A DNA stretch of 64,000 nt from Caulobacter soli. GTDB taxonomy: Bacteria; Pseudomonadota; Alphaproteobacteria; Caulobacterales; Caulobacteraceae. The position numbers were made by a program, and so were the translations under genes. Position 1 is the stretch's first letter; the number at the start of each line of letters is the position of its first letter. The stretch is from NCBI RefSeq assembly GCF_011045195.1, contig NZ_CP049199.1, forward strand, positions 4,137,501-4,201,500. The letters run 5' to 3'. This document shows positions 32,638-41,496 of the stretch, piece after piece. Below the pieces are notes generated by a model, which saw only the letters and a program-made list of their open reading frames with translations, made no database searches and was not told where the DNA came from.

Positions 32638-32772
32638 ATCCTCCCCCTGTGGGGGAGGTGTCGGCGAAGCCGACGGAGGGGGGAGTGATCGGCAGGCGGC
32701 CCAATTCCGGGTCGTCGATCCTACAACTCCCCCACCGATCGCTACGCGATCGCCTCCCCCACAGGGGGAGGC
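32638..32772. repeat. R2 repeat (long form)
   Basis: CCTCCCCCTGTGGGGGAGG at the left end and its counterpart at the right end (CCTCCCCCACAGGGGGAGG) flank GTCGGCGAAGCCGAC and CGATCGCTACGCGATCG hairpins and a non-palindromic core near 32690-32735. It separates the hydrolase and the 66-residue gene. Confidence 0.88.
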
Positions 32773-32773
32773 T

Positions 32774-32974
32774 TTAGAACGCCTCGTCTTCCTCGACGCC
32801 CTCGTCGTCGGACTCGCCGCCCATGGCCGCTTCCAGGCTTTCGATGATGTCGTCCATCTGGTCCGGCGTGATCGAGACATAAAGCGCCTCGCCGCCCACG
32901 GCCGAGACCAGCAGGCGGTAGCCGTCCTCGGTTTCCTGCAGGCTGAAGGTTTCGAGAAGCTGCAGCTTGGCCAT
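32774..32974 (-). CDS. Small acidic protein, unknown
   Basis: A 66-residue protein starting MAKLQLLETFSLQETEDGYR and ending in an acidic tail (GGESDDEGVEEDEAF). It looks like a small alpha/beta protein with no known domain. Its stop codon sits at the edge of the R2 repeat. The longer frame on this strand is antisense to the TetR gene and was not used. Confidence 0.7.
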   Translation of the reverse strand: MAKLQLLETFSLQETEDGYRLLVSAVGGEALYVSITPDQMDDIIESLEAAMGGESDDEGVEEDEAF

Positions 32975-33042
32975 GGGATGTCTCGTGGAGCGAAAAGGGA
33001 AGGCGCGGATATAGGCGCGGCGCGGCCTTTCCGAAACCCTCT

Positions 33043-33675
33043 CTACTTCAGCGCCCCGCGCCGCAACATCGCGATGTGCCCCGCGATCAGCGCCTCGCGC
33101 TCCACCCACGGGAACTCCGGCCGGGCGATCAGCAGCGACACCAGCCCGTGCAGCCCCGCCCACAGGGTCTGGGTCAGGCGCAGGGGGTCGTCGTCGTGGG
33201 TCAGGCCGGCGGCGTGCAGCTCGGCGATCATCGCCACGAAGGCCTGGAAGGCCTCGATGCCCGCCGCCATCGGGCGGCCGCCGGTGCGGGCCAGGAACGA
33301 GCCGTCGTGGTTCTTCTCGACCATGAAGGCCACGCGGTAGGCGTCGGGCTCGCTGAGGCCGAAGTCGATATAGGTCATCATCGCCCGGTCGAACATTTCC
33401 GGCGTCGGCGACCAGCACGAGCGGCCGTTGTCCATCCGCGCCTTCAGCTTGGCGAAGGCCCGCACGCACAGCTCGGCGATCAGGTCGTCCTTGGTGGCGA
33501 AATAGGCGTAGAGCGCCGGCTGGCTGATGCCCGCCGCCTCGGCGATCTGCCGGGTTGAGACCGTGTGCACGTCCTTGGCGCTGAACAGCCTGAGCGCCGC
33601 GTCGAGGATCTCTTCCCGGCGCTCGGCGCCCTGGCCCTTGGGTTTACGCGGCGATCGGACTTGCGGCGACTTCAT
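33043..33675 (-). CDS. TetR family transcriptional repressor
   Basis: A 210-residue TetR/AcrR regulator. The N-terminal HTH is clear: EEILDAALRLFSAKDVHTVSTRQIAEAAGISQPALYAYFATKDDL. The C-terminal ligand domain has LWAGLHGLVSLLIARPEFPW. It is divergent from an RND efflux pair, with a repeat operator between them, so it most likely represses that pump and is released by an effluxed ligand. ATG 33675 is preceded by GGAAAGG. Confidence 0.92.
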   Translation of the reverse strand: MKSPQVRSPRKPKGQGAERREEILDAALRLFSAKDVHTVSTRQIAEAAGISQPALYAYFATKDDLIAELCVRAFAKLKARMDNGRSCWSPTPEMFDRAMMTYIDFGLSEPDAYRVAFMVEKNHDGSFLARTGGRPMAAGIEAFQAFVAMIAELHAAGLTHDDDPLRLTQTLWAGLHGLVSLLIARPEFPWVEREALIAGHIAMLRRGALK

Positions 33676-33723
33676 CGTGCTGGAGCCTTTCCCAGGCCGG
33701 GCGCGGCTTGACAAGTCGCGATA

Positions 33724-33757
33724 ATCTATCACTGATAACTTATCACTGATCGATAGT
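33724..33757. promoter_or_regulatory. Probable TetR operator
   Basis: A direct repeat TATCACTGAT (33727-33736 and 33741-33750) lies within a larger inverted structure whose ends are CTATC and GATAG. It sits between the divergent TetR gene and the RND membrane-fusion gene, about 50 bp from the former and ~15 bp from ATG 33772. Confidence 0.7.
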
Positions 33758-33804
33758 CGAGGGGGCGGGTCATGGGCGGGGACTTGGGAGCCGGATCGGC
33801 GGAC

Positions 33805-33938
33805 GACGCCCCCTCCGTCCGCTTCGCGGCCACCTCCCCCGTTGTTGCACGGGGGAGGAGAAGGATGTCTCCGCTTCCTCCTCACCCGCATCGCGGGGGA
33901 GGTGGCGCGAGGCGCAGCCTCGTGACGGAGGGGGCGTC
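33805..33938. repeat. R6 repeat with 15-bp perfect ends, at the 5' end of the RND lipoprotein gene
   Basis: The 15-bp ends GACGCCCCCTCCGTC and their complement are at 33805-33819 and 33924-33938. Inside are CCACCTCCCCC/GGGGGAGGTGG arms. It lies between a well-placed ATG (33772) and the signal peptide. A second copy is at 41311-41451. Confidence 0.9.
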
Positions 33939-34992
33939 CATCGCGCTCCTGCTCGCCCTCGTCGCCTGCGGCCCCGCCAAGACCCCCGCCGCCCCGCCGC
34001 CGCCCCAGGCGGTGGAGGCCGTCGCCGTCTCCGCCCCGCGCGCCAGCGGCGGCGTCTCCGCCACCGGAACCCTGGAGCGCCGCCGCGAGATGGCGCTGTC
34101 GTTCCGCATCGCCGGGGTGCTGACCCGGGTCTCCGTCGAAGCCGGCGATCCCGTCCGGGCCGGCCAGGTGCTGGCCACCATCGACCCCGCCGCCGTCGAC
34201 GCCCGCCAGCAGGCCATGTCGTCCGACCTCGACAAGGCCCGCCGCGACCTGGAGCGCGCCAAGACCCTCTACGCCAAGGGCTATGTGGCCAAGGTGCGGG
34301 TCGACGACGCCGAGAGCGCCGTGCGCTCGGCCAACGCCGCCTACAGCAGCGCCGCCTTCGACCGGCGTTGGGCGCAGCTGGTCTCGCCCGCCTCGGGCGT
34401 GGTGCTGGAGCGCAAGGCCCAGGCCGGCGAGGTGGTCCAGCCGGGCCAGGCCGTGGTCAGCGTCGCCGACCTGGCCAGCCCGCTGGTGCTGCGCGTGCCC
34501 CTGCCCGACCGCGATGTCGCCGGGATCGGGGTCGGCGCCCCGGTCGAGGTCAGCGTCGACGCCCTGCCCGGCCAGGTGCTGTCCGGCCATGTCACTCGCG
34601 TGGGCCAGTCGGCCGACGCCCGCACCGGCGCGGTCACGGTCGAGATCGAGGTGGCGGCGCGGCCCGAGCTTCGCAGCGGCCAGATCGCCACCGCCCGCCT
34701 GGCCAGCCACGTAGCCGCCACCGCCGGCTCCGGCTTCGCCCGCGTTCCCGCCGAGGCGGTGCTGGAAGCTTCGGGCGGCAAGGCGGCCGTCCTTCGTTTG
34801 GACAACGCCAAGGGGGAGATGAGAGCCAGGCGCACCCCCGTCCAGTTCGGCGGCTTCGACGGCGACGACGCCCTGGTCGCCGGCCTGCCCGACGGCGCCC
34901 GGGTGATCACCGCCGGGGCCGGGTTCGTCTCGGACGGCGACCGGGTGAGCGTGACCGACCCGAAGGCGCTGGGGAAGGCGGCGGAGCGATGA
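33922..34992 (+). CDS. RND efflux periplasmic adaptor (membrane-fusion) lipoprotein
   Basis: A ~356-residue HlyD/AcrA-family adaptor. The signal peptide (M)TEGASIALLLALVAC gives a lipobox cysteine at residue ~15. Then come a beta-barrel/lipoyl part (LERRREMALSFRIAGVLTRVSVEAGDPV), a helical hairpin (DLDKARRDLERAKTLYAKGYV) and a second lipoyl half (SPASGVVLERKAQAGEVV). GTG 33922 is within the R6 repeat. The frame is open 50 codons further to ATG 33772, which has its own ribosome-binding site, so the start is unsettled. It is cotranscribed with the permease downstream. Confidence 0.85.
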   Translation: MTEGASIALLLALVACGPAKTPAAPPPPQAVEAVAVSAPRASGGVSATGTLERRREMALSFRIAGVLTRVSVEAGDPVRAGQVLATIDPAAVDARQQAMSSDLDKARRDLERAKTLYAKGYVAKVRVDDAESAVRSANAAYSSAAFDRRWAQLVSPASGVVLERKAQAGEVVQPGQAVVSVADLASPLVLRVPLPDRDVAGIGVGAPVEVSVDALPGQVLSGHVTRVGQSADARTGAVTVEIEVAARPELRSGQIATARLASHVAATAGSGFARVPAEAVLEASGGKAAVLRLDNAKGEMRARRTPVQFGGFDGDDALVAGLPDGARVITAGAGFVSDGDRVSVTDPKALGKAAER

Positions 34993-35032
34993 GCGGCGTG
35001 GCCCTTTCCTCGCCGTCAGCGCTCGTGAACGT

Positions 35033-35118
35033 CCTCGTCCTTCGACAGGCTCAGGATGAGGACGACTTCAATGGCGGTTCACTAGAAACCCTCATCCTGA
35101 GCTTGTCGAAGGACGAGG
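35033..35118. repeat. R5 repeat, second copy (between the adaptor and the RND permease)
   Basis: The same element as 13416-13502: CCTCGTCCTTCGACAGGCTC and its inverted partner, with an unrelated ~36-bp core. It falls inside the RND operon. Confidence 0.88.
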
Positions 35119-35158
35119 GTTTCTTCCCCCCGCCGGTTGAGCGCGTGGAGCGTTCCGC

Positions 35159-38100
35159 ATGAAGTTCGACCTCGCCGGCTTCGCGGTCCACCGCTGGCAG
35201 TTCACCCTGGTCGCCTTCGGCCTGCTGATCATGCTGGGGCTGAACGCTTTCTCCAGCGTGCCGCGCTCGGAGGACCCGCACTTCCCCGTGCCCATCGTCG
35301 TCATCCGCGCCGTCCTGCCGGGGGCGGAGCCGGCCGAGATGGAGCAACTGGTCGCCCACCCCATCGAGGACGCGGTCTACGGCCTGGACGACATCGACAA
35401 GGTGATCTCCACCAGCCTGGACGGCGCGGCGATCGTCGCCGTCCACTTCACCTGGAACGTCGATCCCGAGCGCAAGTACGACCAGGTGGTGCGCGAGGTG
35501 AACGCCATCCGGGGGAACCTGCCGGCCGGCCTGGCGCGGCTGGAGATCGAGCGGGTGCGCACCACCGAGGTGGCCATCGTCCAGACCGCCCTGGTCAGCG
35601 ACACCCTGCCCATGCGCCGCCTGGAGAAGGTGGCCGACCGGCTGCGCGAGCAGATCGACCGCGTGCCCGGCGTGCGCCGCTCCGAGTACTGGGGCACGCC
35701 CAGCAGCGAGGTGCGGGTGTCGCTGGACCTGGCCCGGCTGTCGGCGCTGAAGCTGCCGGCCACCGCCGTCTCCGACGCCCTGAAGGCCAACGGCGCCGAG
35801 GCCCCGATCGGCGCGGTGCAGGCGGGCGAGCGGCGGTTCAACGTCAAGGCCGGCGGCGCCTTTCGCGACCTGGAGACCATCCAGAACACGCCCGTCCGCT
35901 CGGTCGGCGGCCAGGTACTGCGGGTGCGCGACGTGGCCGACGTGGCCTGGGCCCAGGACGAGCCCACCCACCTGACCCGCTTCAACGGCAAGCGGGCGGT
36001 GTTCGTGACGGTGACCCAGAAGGACGGCCAGGACGTGGCCCGGATCACCAAGGCCGTCGACAAGGTGCTGGACGACTACGAGAAGACCCTGCCCGCCGGG
36101 GTGAAGCTGGAGCGCGGCTTCGTCCAGGCCCGCAATGTCGAGCACCGCCTGGGCAACCTGTTCCGCGACTTCGGCATCGCCCTGGTGCTGGTGCTGATCA
36201 CCCTGCTGCCGCTGGGGCCTCGCGCGGGCCTGGTGGTGATGGTGTCGATCCCGCTGAGCCTGCTGATCGGCCTGTCGCTGCTGCAGGCGTTCGGCTTCAC
36301 CCTCAACCAGCTGTCCATCGCCGGCTTCGTGCTGGCCCTGGGCCTGCTGGTCGACGACAGCATCGTCATCACCGAGAACATCGCCCGCCGCATCCGCGAG
36401 GGCGAGGAGCGCACGGCCGCGGCCGTCAACGGCGCCAACCAGATCGCCCTCGCCGTGCTGGGCTGCACCGCCTGCCTGATGCTGGCCTTCCTGCCGCTGA
36501 TGGCCCTGCCGGCCGGCTCGGGGGCCTATATCAAGTCGCTGCCGGTGACGGTGCTGTGCACGGTCGGCGCCTCGCTGCTGGTGTCGATGACCATCATCCC
36601 GTTCCTGGCCAGCCGGGTGCTGGACAAGCATTCCGACCCTGAGGGCAACCGCCTGCTGCGGGCGGTGAACGGCGGCATCCACCGCTTCTACCGGCCGGTG
36701 CTGCACTTCGGCCTGGCCCGGCCGTGGCTGTCGCTGGCGATCATGCTGGCCCTGTGCGCCACCACGGTTCCAATGCTGAAGATCGTCGGCTCCAGCCTGT
36801 TCCCCGCCGCCGAGACCCCGCAGTTCCTGATCCGCATCGAGACGCCCAACGGCAGCCCGCTGTCGCGCACCGACCGGGCCCTGCGCTTCGTCGAGGCCCG
36901 GCTGAAGGCCGAGCCGAAGATCATCTGGCAGGCCGACAACCTGGGACGCGGCAATCCGCAGGTGTTCTACAACCAGTCCCAGCGCGAAAGCTCGACCACC
37001 TACGCCGAGGTGTTCGCCAGCCTGAAGGCCTGGGAGCCGGGCAGGAGCGACAAGGTGCTGGACGGCCTGCGCGCCGACTTCGCCCGCTTCCCCGGGGCGA
37101 AGATCAGCGTCGTCACCTTCGAGAACGGCCCGCCCATCGAGGCGCCGGTGGCCGTGCGCCTGACCGGCCGCGACCTGGACGTGCTCAAGGCCCTGGCCGC
37201 CCGCGCCGAGGCGATCCTGAAGGCGACGCCGGGCGCGCGCGACGTCAACAATCCCATGCGCCTGGATCGCACGGACCTGGACCTGGGCGTCGACGAGGGC
37301 AAGGCCGCCGCCCTGGGCGTGCCGGCCGGCGCCCCGCGCCGCGTGGCCCGCCTGGCCCTGTCGGGCGAGGAGACCGGCCGCTTCCGCGACGCCGATGGCG
37401 ACGACTACGCGGTCAAGGTGCGCCTGCCGATGACCGCCTCGGCCGGGGCGCTCCAGGCCGGCGACCACAACACCCTCTCCGACCTGGCCAAGCTGTATGT
37501 GCCCACCGCCGAGGGCGAGGCCGCGCCCCTGGGGTCCATCGCCTCGCCCACCCTGCGCTCCAGCCCCGCGCGGATCGACCGCTTCGACCGCGAGCGCACG
37601 GTGACGGTGACGTCCTACGTCCAGACCGGCTACCTGACCGCCAAGGTCACGGCCGACGCCCTGGCCCGCCTGAACCGCGAGCTGCCGATGCCGCCCGGCT
37701 ACCGCCTGAGCCTGGGCGGCCAGGCCGAGGCGCAGTCGGAGAGCTTCGCGGGGCTGGGCGCGGCGGTGATGGTGGCGGTGTTCGGGATCCTGGCGGTGCT
37801 GGTCCTGGAGTTCCAGAAGTTCAAGACCGCCCTGGTGGTGGCCGGCATCATCCCGTTCGGCCTGTTCGGCGCGGTCGCGGCGCTGTGGATCACCGGCTAT
37901 TCGCTGAGCTTCACCGCGACCATCGGGCTGATCGCCCTGATCGGCATCGAGATCAAGAACTCGATCCTGCTGGTGGACTTCACCGAACAGCTGCGGCGCG
38001 ACGGCATGGGCCTGCACGACGCCATCGAAAAGGCCGGCGAGGTGCGGTTCCTGCCGGTGCTGCTGACCAGCGTCACGGCGATTGGGGGGTTGTTGCCGCT

Positions 38101-38239
38101 GGCGATGGAGGGGTCGGGGCTGTACTCGCCGCTGGCCATCGTGATCATCGGCGGGCTGATCACGAGCACGGTGCTGTCGCGGGTGGCGACGCCGGTGATG
38201 TACTGGCTGACGGCGCGGGGGGACGCGGAGCGCACCTAA
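35159..38239 (+). CDS. RND efflux permease (AcrB/AcrF-like)
   Basis: A 1026-residue RND inner-membrane transporter. It has the N-terminal helix (FTLVAFGLLIMLGLNAF), a SEDPHFPVPIVVIRAVLPGA porter region, and the transmembrane motif VLALGLLVDDSIVITENIARRI with the two proton-relay aspartates. A second porter half and a C-terminal helix block (ATIGLIALIGIEIKNSILLVDFTEQLRR) follow. Together with the upstream adaptor it should pump out toxic compounds using the proton gradient. It is repressed, by inference, by the divergent TetR protein. Confidence 0.94.
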   Translation: MKFDLAGFAVHRWQFTLVAFGLLIMLGLNAFSSVPRSEDPHFPVPIVVIRAVLPGAEPAEMEQLVAHPIEDAVYGLDDIDKVISTSLDGAAIVAVHFTWNVDPERKYDQVVREVNAIRGNLPAGLARLEIERVRTTEVAIVQTALVSDTLPMRRLEKVADRLREQIDRVPGVRRSEYWGTPSSEVRVSLDLARLSALKLPATAVSDALKANGAEAPIGAVQAGERRFNVKAGGAFRDLETIQNTPVRSVGGQVLRVRDVADVAWAQDEPTHLTRFNGKRAVFVTVTQKDGQDVARITKAVDKVLDDYEKTLPAGVKLERGFVQARNVEHRLGNLFRDFGIALVLVLITLLPLGPRAGLVVMVSIPLSLLIGLSLLQAFGFTLNQLSIAGFVLALGLLVDDSIVITENIARRIREGEERTAAAVNGANQIALAVLGCTACLMLAFLPLMALPAGSGAYIKSLPVTVLCTVGASLLVSMTIIPFLASRVLDKHSDPEGNRLLRAVNGGIHRFYRPVLHFGLARPWLSLAIMLALCATTVPMLKIVGSSLFPAAETPQFLIRIETPNGSPLSRTDRALRFVEARLKAEPKIIWQADNLGRGNPQVFYNQSQRESSTTYAEVFASLKAWEPGRSDKVLDGLRADFARFPGAKISVVTFENGPPIEAPVAVRLTGRDLDVLKALAARAEAILKATPGARDVNNPMRLDRTDLDLGVDEGKAAALGVPAGAPRRVARLALSGEETGRFRDADGDDYAVKVRLPMTASAGALQAGDHNTLSDLAKLYVPTAEGEAAPLGSIASPTLRSSPARIDRFDRERTVTVTSYVQTGYLTAKVTADALARLNRELPMPPGYRLSLGGQAEAQSESFAGLGAAVMVAVFGILAVLVLEFQKFKTALVVAGIIPFGLFGAVAALWITGYSLSFTATIGLIALIGIEIKNSILLVDFTEQLRRDGMGLHDAIEKAGEVRFLPVLLTSVTAIGGLLPLAMEGSGLYSPLAIVIIGGLITSTVLSRVATPVMYWLTARGDAERT

Positions 38240-38264
38240 AGCCTCCCCCACAGGGGGAGGCTTT
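38238..38264. repeat. R2 end hairpin after the RND operon
   Basis: The palindrome AAAGCCTCCCCC ACA GGGGGAGGCTTT forms a strong stem and could end the RND transcript. It matches only one end of the R2 family. Confidence 0.65.
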
Positions 38265-38325
38265 AGACCACGCTTGCCTATTTTACACTCGTATAGCAAC
38301 CTCTCCCCACCCAGGGGAGAAGACC

Positions 38326-39972
38326 ATGACCACCGCCACCCAACACCGCGACGCGATCATCATCGGCGGCGGGCACAACGGTCTGGTCTGCGCCTTCTAC
38401 CTGGCCAGCGCCGGGCTGAAGGTCACGGTCTGCGAGGCGCGGGACGTGGTCGGCGGGGCGGCGGTGACCGAGGAGTTCCATCCGGGTTTCCGCAACTCGG
38501 TGGCCAGCTACACGGTCAGCCTGCTGAGCCCCAAGGTCATCGCCGACATGGACCTGCACGGCCACGGCCTGCGGATCCTGGAGCGGCCGATCTCCAACTT
38601 CCTGCCGATCGACGACACGTCCTACATGAAGCTGGGCGGCGGGCTGGAGCGCACCCAGGCCGAGTTCCGCAAGTTCTCGGCCAAGGACGCCGAGCGCCTG
38701 CCGGCCTATTACGACATGCTGGACGAGATCGGCGACGTGCTGCGCGACCTGGCCGGCGAGACCCCGCCCAATCTGAGCGACGGCCTGCCGGGCCTGCTGC
38801 GGGGCCTGCGCCAGGGCTCGCGGATGGCGGGCCTCAGCCTGGAGCGCAAGCGCGACCTGCTGGACCTGTTCACCAAGAGCGCCCGCGACTTTCTCGACGG
38901 CTGGTTCGAGAGCGACGCGGTCAAGGCCAGCTTCGGCTTCGACGCCGTGGTCGGCAACTTCGCCAGCCCCGACAGCCCCGGCTCGGCCTATGTGCTGCTG
39001 CACCACACCTTCGGCGAGGTGAACGGCAAGAAGGGCGCCTGGGGCCACGCCGTCGGCGGCATGGGGTCGATCACGCAAGCCATGGCGAAAGCCTGCCGCG
39101 CCAAGGGCGTCGAGATCCTGCTCAAGGCCCCGGTCGAGGCGATCCATGTCGAGGACGGCGCCAAGGGCAAGACCGCCGTCGGCGTCCAACTGGTCGACGG
39201 CCGCCAGTACCGGGCGCCGATCATCAGCTCCAACCTCAACCCCGCCCTGCTCTATGGTTCGCTGGTCGCCCCCTCGGCCCTGCCCGCCCCGTTCAAGAAG
39301 GCGATCAAGGGCTACAAGAACGGCTCGGGCACCTTCCGGATGAACGTGGCCCTGTCGGAGCTGCCCGACTTCACCTGCCTGCCCGGCAAGGCCGTGGCCG
39401 AGCACCACCAGTGCGGCATCGTGCTGTCGCCGACCCTGGACTACATGGACGAGGCCTACCGCGACGCCAAGGCGACCGGGATCAGCAAGCGGCCGATCGT
39501 CGAGATCCTGATCCCCTCCACCCTGGACGACAGCCTGGCCCCGCCCGGCCAGCACGTGGCCAGCCTGTTCTGCCAGCAGTTCGCCTGGGACCTGCCCGAC
39601 GGCCGCTCGTGGGACGACGAGCGCGAGGCCGCCGCCGACCTGATCATCGACACGGTCAACCAGTGGGCCCCCAACTTCAAGGCGTCGGTCCTGGGACGGA
39701 TGATCCTGTCGCCGGTCGACCTGGAGCGGAAGTTCGGCCTGGTCAACGGCGACATCATGCACGGCCACATGTCGCTGGACCAGCTGTGGGCCGCCCGGCC
39801 GGTGCTGGGGCACGCCAGCCACCGGGCGCCGATCAAGGGGCTCTACATGTGCGGCGCGGGGTGCCATCCGGGTGGTGGGGTCTCGGGCAATCCGGGACGG
39901 AACGCGGCGCGGGAGATCCTGCGGGACCGGGATTTCGGCACGGCGGTGAAGCTGAGCCTGGTGGGGCGGTGA
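38326..39972 (+). CDS. FAD-dependent oxidoreductase (phytoene-desaturase / PYROXD2-like)
   Basis: A 548-residue flavoprotein. The dinucleotide-binding motif is DAIIIGGGHNGLVCAFYL (10-27), followed by EARDVVGGAAVTEEFHPG. The HAVGGMGSITQAMAKACR block and the C-terminal FAD motif GLYMCGAGCHPGGGVSGNPG complete the phytoene desaturase / PYROXD2-like signature. GGGGAGAAG precedes ATG 38326. It probably works with the Rieske oxygenase downstream (separated by R1 copy G), but the substrate is not evident. Confidence 0.87.
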   Translation: MTTATQHRDAIIIGGGHNGLVCAFYLASAGLKVTVCEARDVVGGAAVTEEFHPGFRNSVASYTVSLLSPKVIADMDLHGHGLRILERPISNFLPIDDTSYMKLGGGLERTQAEFRKFSAKDAERLPAYYDMLDEIGDVLRDLAGETPPNLSDGLPGLLRGLRQGSRMAGLSLERKRDLLDLFTKSARDFLDGWFESDAVKASFGFDAVVGNFASPDSPGSAYVLLHHTFGEVNGKKGAWGHAVGGMGSITQAMAKACRAKGVEILLKAPVEAIHVEDGAKGKTAVGVQLVDGRQYRAPIISSNLNPALLYGSLVAPSALPAPFKKAIKGYKNGSGTFRMNVALSELPDFTCLPGKAVAEHHQCGIVLSPTLDYMDEAYRDAKATGISKRPIVEILIPSTLDDSLAPPGQHVASLFCQQFAWDLPDGRSWDDEREAAADLIIDTVNQWAPNFKASVLGRMILSPVDLERKFGLVNGDIMHGHMSLDQLWAARPVLGHASHRAPIKGLYMCGAGCHPGGGVSGNPGRNAAREILRDRDFGTAVKLSLVGR

Positions 39973-39979
39973 TGGCGAT

Positions 39980-40113
39980 CACTTGCCCCCTACGGATCGC
40001 TTCGCGATCGTCTTCCCCCATAGGGGGAAGAGGCTACGCCGCCGGCGCGGTGCGCGAGCCTCCGCCCCCTATGGGGGCGGACAGGCGGCGAAGCCGCCAG
40101 GTGGGGGCAAGTG
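39980..40113. repeat. R1 repeat, copy G
   Basis: A full R1 element between the FAD oxidoreductase stop and the Rieske gene. Relative to transcription it is in the opposite orientation to the GTA copies A-D. Confidence 0.9.
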
Positions 40114-40144
40114 TTCACCGGCATGATGGTGGAGGATTGTCGTG

Positions 40145-41302
40145 ATGGACCTGAACCTCCCCAACCACGACCCCGACGCCGCCGATCCTGATGCAAATTG
40201 GGGCCTGCCCGGCTGGCTCTACGACAACGCCCGGTTCTTCAAGGAGGAGCAGGACAAGGTCCTGCGCCCGTCCTGGCAGATCGTCTGCCATCTGAACGAC
40301 ATCCCGAAAGCCGGCGACTTCCACACCTTCGACTTCCTGGGCGAGAGCACCGTGGTCGTGCGCGGCAAGGACGGCGGGGTCAAAGCCTTCGCCAATGTCT
40401 GCCGTCACCGGGCCGCCCGGCTGCTGGACGGACCGAGCGGCCATTGCGGCCGGATCGTCTGCCCCTACCACGCCTGGACCTACGCCCTGGACGGCCAGTT
40501 GATCGGCGTGCCGCACCGCGAGACCTATCCCGCGCTGGAGATGGACAAGCAGGGCCTGGCGCCCGTGCAGACGGAGGTCTATCGCGGCTTCGTCTTCGTG
40601 CGGCTGGAGGGGGACGGCCCGTCGGTCGCGCAGATGATGGCCCCCTACGACCACGAGCTGGAGCCCTACCGCTTCGAGGAGATGATCCCGTTCGGCCGCG
40701 TCACCCTGCGGCCGCGGACGGTGAACTGGAAGAACATCAGCGACAACTATTCCGACGGCCTGCACATCCCCATCGCCCACCCCGGCCTGACCCGGCTGTT
40801 CGGGCGGGGCTATGGCGTGGAAGCCGAAACCTGGGTCGACAAGATGTGGGGCCAGCTGATCGAGGAGCCGTCGCACAATCCCTCGGAGCGGATGTACCAG
40901 CAGGTCCTGCCCGACGTCGAACACCTGCCGGCCGAGCGCAAGCGGCTGTGGACCTATTTCAAGCTCTGGCCCAACCAGGCCTTCGACATCTATCCCGACC
41001 AGGTGGACTTCATGCAGTTCATCCCGGTCTCGCCGACCCAGACCCTGATCCGCGAGATCGCCTACGCCCTGCCCGACGCGCGGCGCGAGATGAAGGCGGC
41101 GCGGTATCTGAACTGGCGCATCAACCGCCAGGTCAACGCCGAGGACACCGAGCTGGTGGCCCGCGTGCAGCAGGGCATGGCGTCGCGGAGCTTCACGGCC
41201 GGGCCGCTGGCGGACACCGAGGTGTCCTTGCGGAGCTTCGGGCGGAAGATGCGGGCCCTGATCCCGCAAGCGCGGCTGCATCGCCCGCCGGAGGGGTGGT
41301 GA
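40145..41302 (+). CDS. Rieske-type ring-hydroxylating oxygenase, alpha subunit
   Basis: A 385-residue Rieske non-heme iron oxygenase. The Rieske cluster ligands are in CRHRAARL (Cys86, His88) and CPYHAW (Cys106, His109). The catalytic iron region is NISDNYSDGLHIPIAH, with the bridging Asp and two His. Family members hydroxylate or demethylate aromatic or quaternary-amine substrates. The partner reductase is not encoded next to it. Start ATG 40145 is used; a GTG at 40142 fits the GGAGG ribosome-binding site equally well. Confidence 0.9.
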   Translation: MDLNLPNHDPDAADPDANWGLPGWLYDNARFFKEEQDKVLRPSWQIVCHLNDIPKAGDFHTFDFLGESTVVVRGKDGGVKAFANVCRHRAARLLDGPSGHCGRIVCPYHAWTYALDGQLIGVPHRETYPALEMDKQGLAPVQTEVYRGFVFVRLEGDGPSVAQMMAPYDHELEPYRFEEMIPFGRVTLRPRTVNWKNISDNYSDGLHIPIAHPGLTRLFGRGYGVEAETWVDKMWGQLIEEPSHNPSERMYQQVLPDVEHLPAERKRLWTYFKLWPNQAFDIYPDQVDFMQFIPVSPTQTLIREIAYALPDARREMKAARYLNWRINRQVNAEDTELVARVQQGMASRSFTAGPLADTEVSLRSFGRKMRALIPQARLHRPPEGW

Positions 41303-41310
41303 CGGGCGGT

Positions 41311-41451
41311 GACGCCCCCTCCGTCACGCCGCTTCGCGACGCGCCACCTCCCCCGTTGCACGGGTGAGGAGAAGAGGCGTCAAGTTCCTCCTCACCCGCA
41401 TCGCGGGGGAGGTGGCGCGATGCGAATATGCATCGTGACGGAGGGGGCGTC
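41311..41451. repeat. R6 repeat, second copy
   Basis: An R6 element with 18-bp perfect inverted ends (GACGCCCCCTCCGTCACG). It contains GCCACCTCCCCC/GGGGGAGGTGGC arms. It lies between the Rieske oxygenase and the TetR gene. Confidence 0.9.
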
Positions 41452-41496
41452 CTCGTCCGGGATGACAACCGTTTGGGATGCTCGTAGGCGTAAATC

